From positions 1-64,000 of IMG/VR virus record IMGVR_UViG_3300023178_003561: a stretch of DNA of 64,000 nt; one strand, written 5' to 3'. Positions 7,770 through 15,702 of the stretch are shown here, piece by piece. The position numbers and the translations under genes are program-made. This stretch comes from a virus. Under the pieces are notes generated by a model, which was given only the letters and a program-made list of their open reading frames with translations, had not been told where the DNA came from and did no database searches. Positions within the stretch are counted from its first letter, which is position 1. Each line of letters starts with the position of its first letter.

Positions 7770-9143
7770 CTCTCTTTTTAGTTTATTATTGATAGTTTTT
7801 GGTAATTCTGAAACTTGTTCTATGTGTTTTGGTATTTTGTCAGATGGAAGAATGGTCCTGAGGTGTTTCCTCAGCGCCGACACTCCTGGGTCTTTTGAAA
7901 CAAATTTTACCTTGGCTAATAAATTTTGGATTGCACCATTGTGAGCAACTACTACGATACACTCGTCTACGTTAGGGCATGATCTTATTGCGTCCTCTAT
8001 GTCGAGCAGTGAAACAAAAGTTCCCTTTATTTTGATCATGTTGTCAACCCTGCCCAAGAACTTGATGCGGTTATTGGTTATCTCCACTGAGTCTCCTGTT
8101 GCGACCCAGTCCTTTTGAAATACCTTTCGCGTCAGTTCGGGAGCATTCCAATAACCCATTGCCTGTACAGGATGTTTGATGTATAGTTCGCCATCGACTA
8201 TCTTGGTTTCTACACCATCCAGTATCTCGCCCGCGTCGTTTGTTGCTGGGTCATTCTGGAATGAAATGGTCGTCCATACTTCCGTGGCACCATAAGTGTC
8301 ATACACGCTAGATCCAAGATGTTGTTTGACCTTAGCACGTAGGTCATCTGACAGGTATTCTCCCGAGCATATTATCTTCGTTCCTGTGAGATCAAATTTG
8401 TTTTTGCTGGCACACATTGCATTCAACAGATACGGTCCTACATTCAAGCGTGTCACACTGTGTCTCTTAATCATTCGGAATACCAAACTAGGAGCAGGAG
8501 TTTTTTCGATCAAGCACAATGTTGCACCGTTTTTCAACACCCAATACATTTGTGCCAGTCCATAAGGGAAACTCATTTTGGCGGTGCATAAGACAACGTC
8601 ACTTGATGAAACACCCACCGCGGTGTTGGCAAACGTATATAATTTCTTGAATGAAGCATGATTATGCACTATAATTTTGTACGATCCCCCACTGCCGCTA
8701 GACAGAGCCCACCAACATGGTCGTTCGTCATCCCAGTTGTGTGCCGCAGTGTGTTCCTCTTTTGAATCTATTAATTCTTTTGTTGTGACTGATTTGAACG
8801 TGGATTCTGGATGGTCCGAAACAATAAGTTGGGCATCCGAGGATGTCAAGACAAAATCCATGTCTTTCTTGACCATGTTGGAAAAAAGTAGCACCGGATT
8901 TGCCCCCAATAATATTATTGCCAAGAAAGTCACTGGCCAATGTACCGTGTCCTCCAGTGCCATTGCCACACGTGTGCCGGGCACAACACCGTGTTTGCTT
9001 TTCAACAGGTGGGCGAACTTTCTCACCGAACTTTCTAGATCGTTGTATGTGACGGAATCACCGGACGAATCTACACAAAAAATCTGGTCACTTTTTTGTG
9101 TGTTGAAAACATCAAGTGCGAAGTTGTTGTCTGTAGTGCTCAT
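7749..9143 (-). CDS. ANL-superfamily adenylate-forming ligase (acyl-CoA synthetase-like)
   Basis: 464 residues from the ATG at 9143; the open frame continues to 9185 but those codons lie inside the symporter gene. Core motifs are present: A3 phosphate loop SSGSGGSYK (148-156), A5 YGATE (284-288), A7 TGD (349-351), A8 hinge GRVDNMIKIKG (364-374) and the A10 lysine in PKTINNK (K454). It should activate a carboxylate as an acyl-AMP, normally then loaded on CoA or a carrier; no carrier-protein domain is fused. It overlaps the symporter gene by 32 bases, with queE just beyond. The acid substrate is unknown. Rare in phages. Confidence 0.88.
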   Translation of the reverse strand: MSTTDNNFALDVFNTQKSDQIFCVDSSGDSVTYNDLESSVRKFAHLLKSKHGVVPGTRVAMALEDTVHWPVTFLAIILLGANPVLLFSNMVKKDMDFVLTSSDAQLIVSDHPESTFKSVTTKELIDSKEEHTAAHNWDDERPCWWALSSGSGGSYKIIVHNHASFKKLYTFANTAVGVSSSDVVLCTAKMSFPYGLAQMYWVLKNGATLCLIEKTPAPSLVFRMIKRHSVTRLNVGPYLLNAMCASKNKFDLTGTKIICSGEYLSDDLRAKVKQHLGSSVYDTYGATEVWTTISFQNDPATNDAGEILDGVETKIVDGELYIKHPVQAMGYWNAPELTRKVFQKDWVATGDSVEITNNRIKFLGRVDNMIKIKGTFVSLLDIEDAIRSCPNVDECIVVVAHNGAIQNLLAKVKFVSKDPGVSALRKHLRTILPSDKIPKHIEQVSELPKTINNKLKRELAKLQK

Positions 9144-10509
9144 AAACTGTGACTGCCGCTGGTATAGTAAAAACAATAAGTCCAAGTGTGGCCCTGTCTA
9201 TTGGAAGTGTAGTGAACGTTGAACCGATACCGATCACGGTGGTAGCAACGAGAACATAAAACAACAGGTCAGTTTTGATTTGTTTTTCAGAAAACACAGC
9301 GTATATGGTAGGAAAAATCATAATGATACGCAGTAGTCCGAAAGTGGATACCAGCACCCAGATATCTATCCTTAGTATTGCTATCGCTGTTGACACGATC
9401 ATAATTGCGGCCATGCTCAATCTATTTACTGTGACAGGATTTGATTTTTTGATGATGTCATTTGAAATCACTGTGCCCGCCCCGTTCAGTGTTGAATCTA
9501 TCACGCTTGACGCCTTGAACAGAACGGCCAGCATGAAAAATATTACTCCGGATACGCCAAATGTTGTTTTTATCATAAGCATTTGTGCCACGTCCGGATG
9601 AACTGTGAAGTCGGGTGCTGTTGTGAATATCGTGCCTGTGATCAGAGATATTCCCGTTATTATCACTGCCAGTATAATGCTGGCTATCCAATATGCCTTT
9701 ATGGTTTTATTTCTATCACCCAGAGACCAAGCATTCTGGTACTGCATGTTATCAGCAAGGAAAGAACCAACAAAAATCAGTGACAAGAACATGCCCTTGG
9801 TCCACATGAGATTTGTGTCAAATAAAGAAACACCGGTTGCAGATGTCCAGTTGCCAAACACTTCTCCAATTCCGCCGTTGGTGCTGACTATGTAAATTCC
9901 ACCAAAGACTGAAATAAACAACAATAATAGAATATTGATCACGTCAGTTCGGTGACATGCCTTCTGTCCTCCCCACATGCTGTAGGCAAGCACGGTAAAG
10001 GCGACCACTAAAACTATCACATTGTAATTGAAACTGTCAGACACAAACTCCGCCACAATTCCAAACGAAGTCAAAGTTCCGCTGACCGCATATACACACG
10101 CCGCCACCTGCAGGAATTGATACAGCCTTGTGAGTTTATTGTTTTGATATCTATGATCTATGAAAGAGTTTAAAGTGAAACCATCGGGAAATTTTTGAAT
10201 TAATTTTTTAGCGAAATAGCCAAATAGAATCGATGTGGCCAGGAACGGAAGGCCGTATGACCAAAACACACCCGCTGGGCCAAATTCAATGCTGAATCTA
10301 CCTATCAACAATAGTCCCAACACCCATAACCAAGAGCTGGCCGCACTTATGGATACCATCCATACGGGAGCGGTCCTCCCGGATACACAGAAACCATCGT
10401 TTGTGTTTTTGTATTTTGACTGTATATTACTGGTTGTAACGATTGTCAGCCCTAGGTATGCTATCAAACATATCCAAAGTGGATCCACGTTTTGCATCAA
10501 GTTCCCCAT
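9112..10509 (-). CDS. sodium:solute symporter (SSS family)
   Basis: 465 residues with about 12-13 hydrophobic helices across the whole length and the layout of sodium/solute symporters (SSS/PutP type). An N-terminal SGRTAPVWMVSISAASSW segment corresponds to the conserved first helices, and RYQNNKLTRLYQF follows near 120. Inner-membrane uptake of a small organic solute driven by sodium is expected; the substrate cannot be read. It sits between queE (13-base overlap) and the adenylate ligase (32-base overlap), so the three are probably translated together. A full-length transporter of this family is very unusual in a phage. Confidence 0.85.
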   Translation of the reverse strand: MGNLMQNVDPLWICLIAYLGLTIVTTSNIQSKYKNTNDGFCVSGRTAPVWMVSISAASSWLWVLGLLLIGRFSIEFGPAGVFWSYGLPFLATSILFGYFAKKLIQKFPDGFTLNSFIDHRYQNNKLTRLYQFLQVAACVYAVSGTLTSFGIVAEFVSDSFNYNVIVLVVAFTVLAYSMWGGQKACHRTDVINILLLLFISVFGGIYIVSTNGGIGEVFGNWTSATGVSLFDTNLMWTKGMFLSLIFVGSFLADNMQYQNAWSLGDRNKTIKAYWIASIILAVIITGISLITGTIFTTAPDFTVHPDVAQMLMIKTTFGVSGVIFFMLAVLFKASSVIDSTLNGAGTVISNDIIKKSNPVTVNRLSMAAIMIVSTAIAILRIDIWVLVSTFGLLRIIMIFPTIYAVFSEKQIKTDLLFYVLVATTVIGIGSTFTTLPIDRATLGLIVFTIPAAVTVYEHYRQQLRT

Positions 10510-11384
10510 TTGTTTCCGAATAAATCTACGTGTAGTCTCGGTGAATATTTAAATCCGTGTTTCATTGCCATGTCCGCGACCTGAGTAGCAGTCTTAGCCT
10601 GTCCCTCCTGTGTGGCACCCATTGGCATCAGATATATGTCGGCATCTACATCCGCTTTGTGGTATTCGTCTCTGGCCCTGTTTACTTCATCAAGGTCTTG
10701 TTCATCCTGCACAACGAACTTGTAATAGAGGTGTGTGTTTGGTATTGATGCATACTGCTTGGCAACGTCTGGTCTGATGGCCTTATCCCACTTCTCACCT
10801 GATATTGATAGTTTTGGTGATGTAGACCAAGTGATGTGTACAGGTTCCTTTGTGTAGTCGCCTGCCACCAGTCCGTGTAGGAACTTGTCAAAATTCTCTT
10901 TGAATGGTTGTGTGCAGTTTGTCTCGATAGTGAGGTTTTTCAAGTCGTTGAATTCTGTTTGTCTCAGCAGTTGTTGTGTCTCCCTTTGCCACAGCATTGG
11001 TTCACCTCCAGTTATGATGAAATGCACATCCTGTCCGTTGTCGCATGTCCATTTATTCTGTGGAGTGTGTGCCGTAACGTCCTTTGCAATTTTGCTTACG
11101 TCATCCCAACTCACAAGATGCTTGTATCTTGACGCCCAACTGGCGCTGGCGTCACAGCCAATCTCGACCACCGGTAGTTCACTGACGTGTTGAACATCTG
11201 AAAGGTCCTGCGTGGCATATGGCATCTCTTCCGGTTTCAACCATTTGGTCTTGTCTCTTCCCTGGCCAAAACCATGACAGTTGAAGTTACAACCAAACAC
11301 ACGGAAGAACACAGAGGGAACGCCAACGAATCTACCCTCGCCCTGCACACTGTAGAATATCTCCGAGTACCTTATTTTTTCCAT
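10497..11384 (-). CDS. queE: 7-carboxy-7-deazaguanine synthase-like radical SAM enzyme
   Basis: 295 residues from the ATG at 11384. The N-terminus IFYSVQGEGRFVG is the QueE signature, and TGGEP at 125-129 is the SAM-binding motif. QueE converts 6-carboxytetrahydropterin to 7-carboxy-7-deazaguanine. The cluster motif reads GCNFNCHGF at 31-39: Cys32 and Cys36 are present, but the third Cys of CxxxCxxC is Phe. A Cys77 in EIGCDASASW may be the replacement ligand. With folE, the queD-like gene and dpdA in the window, a role in base modification of phage DNA is likely. Confidence 0.85.
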   Translation of the reverse strand: MEKIRYSEIFYSVQGEGRFVGVPSVFFRVFGCNFNCHGFGQGRDKTKWLKPEEMPYATQDLSDVQHVSELPVVEIGCDASASWASRYKHLVSWDDVSKIAKDVTAHTPQNKWTCDNGQDVHFIITGGEPMLWQRETQQLLRQTEFNDLKNLTIETNCTQPFKENFDKFLHGLVAGDYTKEPVHITWSTSPKLSISGEKWDKAIRPDVAKQYASIPNTHLYYKFVVQDEQDLDEVNRARDEYHKADVDADIYLMPMGATQEGQAKTATQVADMAMKHGFKYSPRLHVDLFGNKWGT

Positions 11385-11560
11385 ATTTCTGGATAACTCC
11401 TTTTCATTGATGCAACAATCTCTTTGACTGTCCAATTGCCTTTCATGCTCTTTTCCAATTCTGTGTCTATTTGTTTTATTTTAACTGGTTCTTTTATTTG
11501 CGTCAACTGGGTCCATTTGATCTCAACTTTCCATTTGCCGTCGGGAGAAATGAACTCCAT
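11372..11560 (-). CDS. small hypothetical protein
   Basis: 62 residues: a short strand-rich N-terminus (FISPDGKWKVEIKW) and a basic helical tail. It is coupled to the cupin upstream (TAATG) and overlaps queE by 13 bases, so it belongs to the same message. No family recognised. It may be a small partner of the neighbouring enzymes. Confidence 0.6.
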   Translation of the reverse strand: MEFISPDGKWKVEIKWTQLTQIKEPVKIKQIDTELEKSMKGNWTVKEIVASMKRSYPEIWKK

Positions 11561-11946
11561 TATTTTTTCTTCTTGTCTAGTCTAACCACGTTATCAGTCT
11601 TTGAATAGCCAACAGATTCTCTTTGGATGTCATTGTGTTGGAAGTTGGCCCAGTAGAGTTCAAACGCCACGCCGTCCTCGATGCCTTCAAACGTGTGGTA
11701 TAGTCCCGGTTTTACAGCGGTGAATTGTCCTGGTTCCAGGATCGTTTCATCAACCAAGTCGTAGTCCTTCTGCCAGACTTTTATCTTCATGCGTCCTGAC
11801 ACGACGTAAAAACCGTTCCATTTGTATTCGTGTTTGTGTTTTGAACAGACCCCGCCTGCCTTGTAATCTATCCTGTGAAATTCAAGTGAACTGTTTGCTA
11901 GAATAAGTTCTGTGGATCCCCAAATTTTTCCTGCAATGTTTCCCAT
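11560..11946 (-). CDS. cupin-fold protein
   Basis: 128 residues. The double-stranded beta-helix pattern of cupins is visible: HKHEYKWNGFYVVSGRMKI (cupin motif 1, with metal-binding His residues) and PGLYHTFEG (motif 2) preceded by EPGQFTAV. Small cupins bind sugars or other ligands, or act as isomerases and dioxygenases. It is the first gene after a sigma70 promoter and hairpin, and heads the run cupin, small ORF, queE, symporter, ligase. An involvement with the modified base or the transported solute is inferred only from position. Confidence 0.75.
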   Translation of the reverse strand: MGNIAGKIWGSTELILANSSLEFHRIDYKAGGVCSKHKHEYKWNGFYVVSGRMKIKVWQKDYDLVDETILEPGQFTAVKPGLYHTFEGIEDGVAFELYWANFQHNDIQRESVGYSKTDNVVRLDKKKK

Positions 11947-11953
11947 AATGTTT

Positions 11954-11982
11954 ATTATAATGTATTTAGATGTCTAAGTCAA
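11954..11982 (-). promoter_or_regulatory. sigma70-type promoter for the cupin-queE-symporter-ligase operon
   Basis: Minus-strand TTGACT (11977-11982), 17-base spacer, TATAAT (11954-11959), a few bases before the cupin ATG at 11946. The spacer also contains CTAAATAC, close to the late motif, so late use is possible. Confidence 0.72.
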
Positions 11983-12003
11983 TGGGGGAAAATAATTCCC
12001 CCA
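11983..12003 (-). terminator. hairpin after the YhhQ-type transporter gene
   Basis: Eight-base-pair stem TGGGGGAA / TTCCCCCA with a five-base loop, seven bases past the transporter stop. No U-run follows, so termination may be partial or the hairpin may protect the 3' end. It directly abuts the next promoter. Confidence 0.55.
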
Positions 12004-12009
12004 TGTGCT

Positions 12010-12657
12010 CTATTTCTTCTTGCCAATGACTTGCAGTCTGTTTAACAGTACACCATATGCTGGTAAGAATACTATTAGACCAACTACAATTTTAGTCAGT
12101 GTGTTGTTTTGAGCAACCACGTGCCAGTTAGCACCAATCCACGATAGGTTACCTTCGGCATCCAACGATCCCGCGAACGCCACATAAAAGAACGAGTATG
12201 TGTCAATTATGTTTGCCGCGATGGTTGAAAGTGCCGGTGCCGCCCACCAATTGTCAGATCTTTCTCTTATTGCTTGGAAAACGTACACGTCAAGCATGGT
12301 ACCAATTGCGTATGCTGTACCAGATGCGAATCCAACTCTGTATGCGTGTGGATCACCCAGTGCCAACAATACAAGTACTGATGCCACGATAGCCGGAATC
12401 ACAGCCATTGCAACAACGGCCCTTCCTGCTTCCTTGCCAACCAACCTTACTGTCAGGTCAGTTGCCACCACAACAATCGGAAATGTGAATGCCGCCGCCG
12501 CTAATGGGAACGATCCGAATAACGGAAGGTCCGCGCCAGGGAATAGATCAAATCTGATTGTGACTAGATAATTTGACAGGGCAATAACCGCCGTGTGTAA
12601 AATTACTAGATTTCTTACAAGTGTCTTGTCAACACCTGCTAGTAGTGATTTAAACAT
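12010..12657 (-). CDS. yhhQ: YhhQ/VUT-family transporter, probable preQ0/preQ1 importer
   Basis: 215 residues with about six hydrophobic helices. The VUT (YhhQ, formerly DUF165) pattern is seen: NYLVTIRFDLF, PIVVVATDLTVRLVGKEAGR near residue 60-80, and SGTAYAIGTMLDVYVF near 130. E. coli YhhQ imports 7-cyano-7-deazaguanine, and homologues occur in phages that modify DNA with deazaguanines. Here it would feed DpdA with imported base or precursor. A strong GGAGG ribosome site and a sigma70-like promoter precede it, and a hairpin follows it, so it may be a single-gene transcript. Confidence 0.82.
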   Translation of the reverse strand: MFKSLLAGVDKTLVRNLVILHTAVIALSNYLVTIRFDLFPGADLPLFGSFPLAAAAFTFPIVVVATDLTVRLVGKEAGRAVVAMAVIPAIVASVLVLLALGDPHAYRVGFASGTAYAIGTMLDVYVFQAIRERSDNWWAAPALSTIAANIIDTYSFFYVAFAGSLDAEGNLSWIGANWHVVAQNNTLTKIVVGLIVFLPAYGVLLNRLQVIGKKK

Positions 12658-12689
12658 TAATCCTCCTATAGGTTTGTTTAATGTGTCTT

Positions 12690-12719
12690 ATTTTAATTGA
12701 TTTACCGTGATTGTGTCAA
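12690..12719 (-). promoter_or_regulatory. sigma70-type promoter for the YhhQ-type gene
   Basis: Minus-strand TTGACA (12714-12719) and TAAAAT (12690-12695) with an 18-base spacer, ahead of the GGAGG and ATG at 12657. The -10 box is imperfect. Confidence 0.5.
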
Positions 12720-12732
12720 CACAACTTTTAGT

Positions 12733-13188
12733 TTACTTGTCCCATTCTTCCCATGGGAACACTATCCACGTGGGTGTTTCATCCTTGTTGATCTCGTATC
12801 CTTTGTAGTCCATCTTAACAGGAGAGGGCTTGTTGTTTATCATGGCCGCGAATTTGATTCTATCTTCTTTACCAAAGTTGTCCATGATGTATTTGAAGGT
12901 GGCTCCTGTGTCGTTGATGTCGTCTATGATCAAGATCTTCTTCTGCCATGCGAACGCTTTTTCTAACACTCTTAGGTCGGGTTTGGTAGTGTGATCTCTC
13001 AATCTTATGTCTAGGACCTCGTGTGGCTTCTTCAACCTGTGTGAGAGGTACACACCGGGTATGCAACCACCCCTGTTGATGCTCAATATTATAGATGGCA
13101 TCCAGCCCGAGTGCACCATCTGGTCCTCTATCTGTATCAGGCTGTTCCTCATCTGGCCAGTTGTGAAATATGTTTTTTTAGTTTCCAT
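12733..13188 (-). CDS. purine phosphoribosyltransferase-like protein
   Basis: 151 residues. The PRPP-binding motif ILIIDDINDTGATF covers residues 85-98, NRGG lies in the PRPP loop near 38-41, and the C-terminal WIVFPWE resembles xanthine-guanine phosphoribosyltransferase (Gpt). Such enzymes convert guanine or xanthine plus PRPP to the mononucleotide. In a phage with DpdA, free guanine released by base exchange would be a logical substrate. It overlaps its upstream neighbour by 11 bases, in the same series as guaC and folE. The base specificity is not proven. Confidence 0.8.
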   Translation of the reverse strand: METKKTYFTTGQMRNSLIQIEDQMVHSGWMPSIILSINRGGCIPGVYLSHRLKKPHEVLDIRLRDHTTKPDLRVLEKAFAWQKKILIIDDINDTGATFKYIMDNFGKEDRIKFAAMINNKPSPVKMDYKGYEINKDETPTWIVFPWEEWDK

Positions 13189-13510
13189 AGTAATGATTCA
13201 ATATTCCCAATGAATAAATTGCCAAAGATGTTGAATTTAAAACTATCAAAGATCTATCATGCCAAAGCATGCCAACTATCAACCATCCTATAAATCCAAT
13301 GTTGGCTACAAAAAGGTTCATTGGAAACATGTTGGCCGAAGTGAAAAGCATTGCGATTATCAATATTATACTGCTGGCCCATTTGATGTACCAAGACAGG
13401 TCTCCCTTGGGAGTAACTTTCTTGTATACCCGAGATGAGTTCAACGCCTTGATCTTATCGTCTAGTTTCTCCCTGATTGGTTCTATCTTATCCGATTGTG
13501 TATCGCTCAT
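13178..13510 (-). CDS. small integral membrane protein
   Basis: 110 residues. A charged N-terminal 45 residues are followed by three hydrophobic helices (WASSIILIIAMLF, LFVANIGFIGWLIVGMLW, LIVLNSTSLAIYSLGIL). The arrangement resembles small DUF6552-like membrane proteins in marine phages, of unknown function. Its stop overlaps the phosphoribosyltransferase start and its start lies inside the end of guaC, so all three are co-translated. Confidence 0.65.
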   Translation of the reverse strand: MSDTQSDKIEPIREKLDDKIKALNSSRVYKKVTPKGDLSWYIKWASSIILIIAMLFTSANMFPMNLFVANIGFIGWLIVGMLWHDRSLIVLNSTSLAIYSLGILNHYYGN

Positions 13511-14540
13511 AGACTTTGTTTATGTTGTTTTCTACCCTGACAAATGTTGCACACTTGGGCATGTCTTTTAATCTACGTGCGCCGATATACGTGGCCGCAC
13601 TTCTTACTCCTCCCAGTATGTCCTCAACAGTCGGTTCAACAGGTCCTCTGTATGGCAGGCTGATCCATCTGCCCTCGTTGCCCCTGTAACCGTCCTTGCG
13701 TTTGCCGTGTTTCTCACGTGCTCTGTCCGAGCTCATGCCATAGAATTCTATCTTGCCGTCCTTTGGCTCTTGTTCTGATTCGTCGTGTCCGGCCAGCATA
13801 CCGCCTATCATCACTGCGTGTGCCCCGCCACCGAAAGCCTTGGCTATGTCTCCTGGATACACGCATCCACCATCCGCCATTATGTGTCCATCAACACCGT
13901 TAGCCGCGTCAGCACATTCAACTATCGCCGAGAACTGTGGTACTCCTATTCCAGTCATTGTCCTAGTTGTGCAAACTGATCCCGGTCCTATTCCGATCTT
14001 GACCATGTCTGCACCATTTATTATCAGTTCTTCCACCATCTCTGGTGTCACAACATTTCCTGCAACGATGACTTTTTCAGGGTAGTCATCTCTTACCATT
14101 TTTATAAAATCAACAAAGTTTTGATGATATGCGTTGGCAACGTCCACAGTGATCATTTTCACGTCTGGGAAACTTTTAAGGACGTCCTGCATGTTCTTGT
14201 AATCAGCGGCTTCAGGATCCCATATCTTGTTGGTACCTGTGCATACACTCACGCTCTGCAATCTCAATCCTGATCCAACTGCCTGTCTCCATTGGTCTAT
14301 GGTTGTACTTTTTGTAATAACAGTCATCATCTTGTGCTCTTGTAACACTTTAGCCATTGAAAATGTACCAACACCGTCCATGTTTGAAGCGAATATCGGA
14401 GTGAAATTCATGACCTTGCCTGAATTCCTGAAAGTGAACTTGCGTGTCATGTCAACATCTCGCCTACTGCTTAAAGTAGAACGTTTTGGTTCCATCAGCA
14501 CGTCATCAAAATTTAATTTTATGTCTTCTTTAATCCTCAT
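13488..14540 (-). CDS. guaC: GMP reductase
   Basis: 350 residues from the ATG at 14540 (a longer frame starts at 14561). It aligns along its length with bacterial GuaC: start MRIKEDIKLNFDDVL, NMDGVGTFSMA near 53-62, catalytic loop GPGSVCTTR with Cys190, MADGGCVYPGD, GGMLAGHDES and YRGPVEPTVEDILGG. It lacks the CBS insertion of IMP dehydrogenases. It reduces GMP to IMP with NADPH and ammonia release, linking guanine salvage to adenine nucleotides. Neighbours are folE and a phosphoribosyltransferase, suggesting control of the GTP/guanine pool during DNA modification. Confidence 0.92.
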   Translation of the reverse strand: MRIKEDIKLNFDDVLMEPKRSTLSSRRDVDMTRKFTFRNSGKVMNFTPIFASNMDGVGTFSMAKVLQEHKMMTVITKSTTIDQWRQAVGSGLRLQSVSVCTGTNKIWDPEAADYKNMQDVLKSFPDVKMITVDVANAYHQNFVDFIKMVRDDYPEKVIVAGNVVTPEMVEELIINGADMVKIGIGPGSVCTTRTMTGIGVPQFSAIVECADAANGVDGHIMADGGCVYPGDIAKAFGGGAHAVMIGGMLAGHDESEQEPKDGKIEFYGMSSDRAREKHGKRKDGYRGNEGRWISLPYRGPVEPTVEDILGGVRSAATYIGARRLKDMPKCATFVRVENNINKVYERYTIG

Positions 14541-14790
14541 TTTCCTTTTCCTTTGCCTCACACAACTTCTTTACGTTGTTGTAGTGTTCCCAGGCCTGTT
14601 TAAGTGCTGGGTACTTCTTCCTCAACTCCTCTTCGAACATGTCTGCGGTATGCACATCAAGGCCTCCAAAACTCCAAGACATTCCGTCCACTGTCAAAGA
14701 TTCTGTTGCGGCACCTGTGTATTCTGGGTAAGTCACGTCCTCAGGAAACATGTAGTTGTCCATGTGGTCGTCCTTTTTATCCTTATCCAT
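14530..14790 (-). CDS. small acidic hypothetical protein
   Basis: 86 residues, acidic N-terminus with a glycine/aromatic centre (DGMSWSFGGLDVHTAD) and a helical charged tail. No domain recognised. It overlaps guaC by 11 bases and folE by 8, so it is embedded in the purine/pterin run. The central segment looks conserved-like rather than random. Confidence 0.62.
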   Translation of the reverse strand: MDKDKKDDHMDNYMFPEDVTYPEYTGAATESLTVDGMSWSFGGLDVHTADMFEEELRKKYPALKQAWEHYNNVKKLCEAKEKENED

Positions 14791-15493
14791 GACCCTTCAT
14801 GCTCATGCAAATTTTATAAAACTCGTCTCTTGTGGCAGGATCGTCCTTGAATGCTCCCAACATTATTGCAGTTGTCATGTCAGACTCATGTTCTTTCACA
14901 CCTCTGTGTGTCATGCAATGATGTTCTGCTTTGACCACTACTGCTATATTTTTTGTGTGTGCGTATTCTTGCAACGCTTCCGCGATCTGTGTTGTCATTT
15001 CTTCCTGTATCTGCGGACGCTCTGCGATGTGATGCACGATCCTGTTGAACTTACTCAAACCAATCACCTTGCCGTTGGGAATGATACCCACCCAGGCATT
15101 GCCCACAATGTTTTGGAAGTGATGGGCACACGTCGATCTAATACTGATCGGACCAGATGTGTACATGCTTTTGTAACCCATGTTTGGGAAACTTGTTACC
15201 CTAGGGAACGGGTTGTATCTGCCACCAAAAGTCTCACGTAACCACATCTTTGCCACACGCTTCGCGGTCTCCTGTGTGTTGTGGTCGTTCTCTGTGTCGA
15301 TCACAAGACTCTCAAACACACCTTGCAGTTTATCCTGTATCTCCTGTTGCAGTTGATCCAGTTCACCATCTTCTATGTAGTCTGAGATGTTGTCATTGGC
15401 GTGGAATCTCTTGCCAGCCTTCTCGATCCTATCTTTGATCTTCTTGCTGACAGGACCTTCTGGTTGCCAACTGTCTTTCAATGTGTCATCCAT
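14783..15493 (-). CDS. folE: GTP cyclohydrolase I
   Basis: 236 residues. Zinc and catalytic residues are present: TCAHHF (Cys122, His124, His125) and EHHCMTHRG (Cys193), plus the family motif IGLSKFNRIV near 144-153. FolE converts GTP to 7,8-dihydroneopterin triphosphate, first step towards 7-deazaguanines as well as folate. An N-terminal extension of about 45 charged residues is longer than usual. With queE, a queD-like gene and dpdA nearby, the deazaguanine route is the likeliest use. It is coupled by TAATG to the ORF upstream. Confidence 0.93.
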   Translation of the reverse strand: MDDTLKDSWQPEGPVSKKIKDRIEKAGKRFHANDNISDYIEDGELDQLQQEIQDKLQGVFESLVIDTENDHNTQETAKRVAKMWLRETFGGRYNPFPRVTSFPNMGYKSMYTSGPISIRSTCAHHFQNIVGNAWVGIIPNGKVIGLSKFNRIVHHIAERPQIQEEMTTQIAEALQEYAHTKNIAVVVKAEHHCMTHRGVKEHESDMTTAIMLGAFKDDPATRDEFYKICMSMKGHG

Positions 15494-15702
15494 TATTCTA
15501 TGTCCAATCTTACTATGTGTTTTCTCAATGCCCTGACCAGTTCTTCGATTTTGTCTATTACTGCTATCATATCTCTGTCTGTGATATATTTAGATCTTTC
15601 TTTCAACTTGTCATATTCTTTCAAAGATATCTGCACCATGGGTGATGTGTCTCTGGTGCCTTCATTTTCGTATGTTGCATCTACTGATCTATCGTCCGTC
15701 AT
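15493..15702 (-). CDS. small helical protein
   Basis: 69 residues: a polar N-terminus then a charged helix (DMIAVIDKIEELVRALRKHI) likely to form a coiled coil. It is coupled on both sides (ATGA with galE, TAATG with folE) and has an AGGAG ribosome site. Function unknown. Confidence 0.6.
   Translation of the reverse strand: MTDDRSVDATYENEGTRDTSPMVQISLKEYDKLKERSKYITDRDMIAVIDKIEELVRALRKHIVRLDIE

Noticed and set aside
14541-14561. Upstream extension of GMP reductase
   Set aside because: The extra seven codons are basic and unlike GuaC; the ATG at 14540 gives the canonical MRIKED start.
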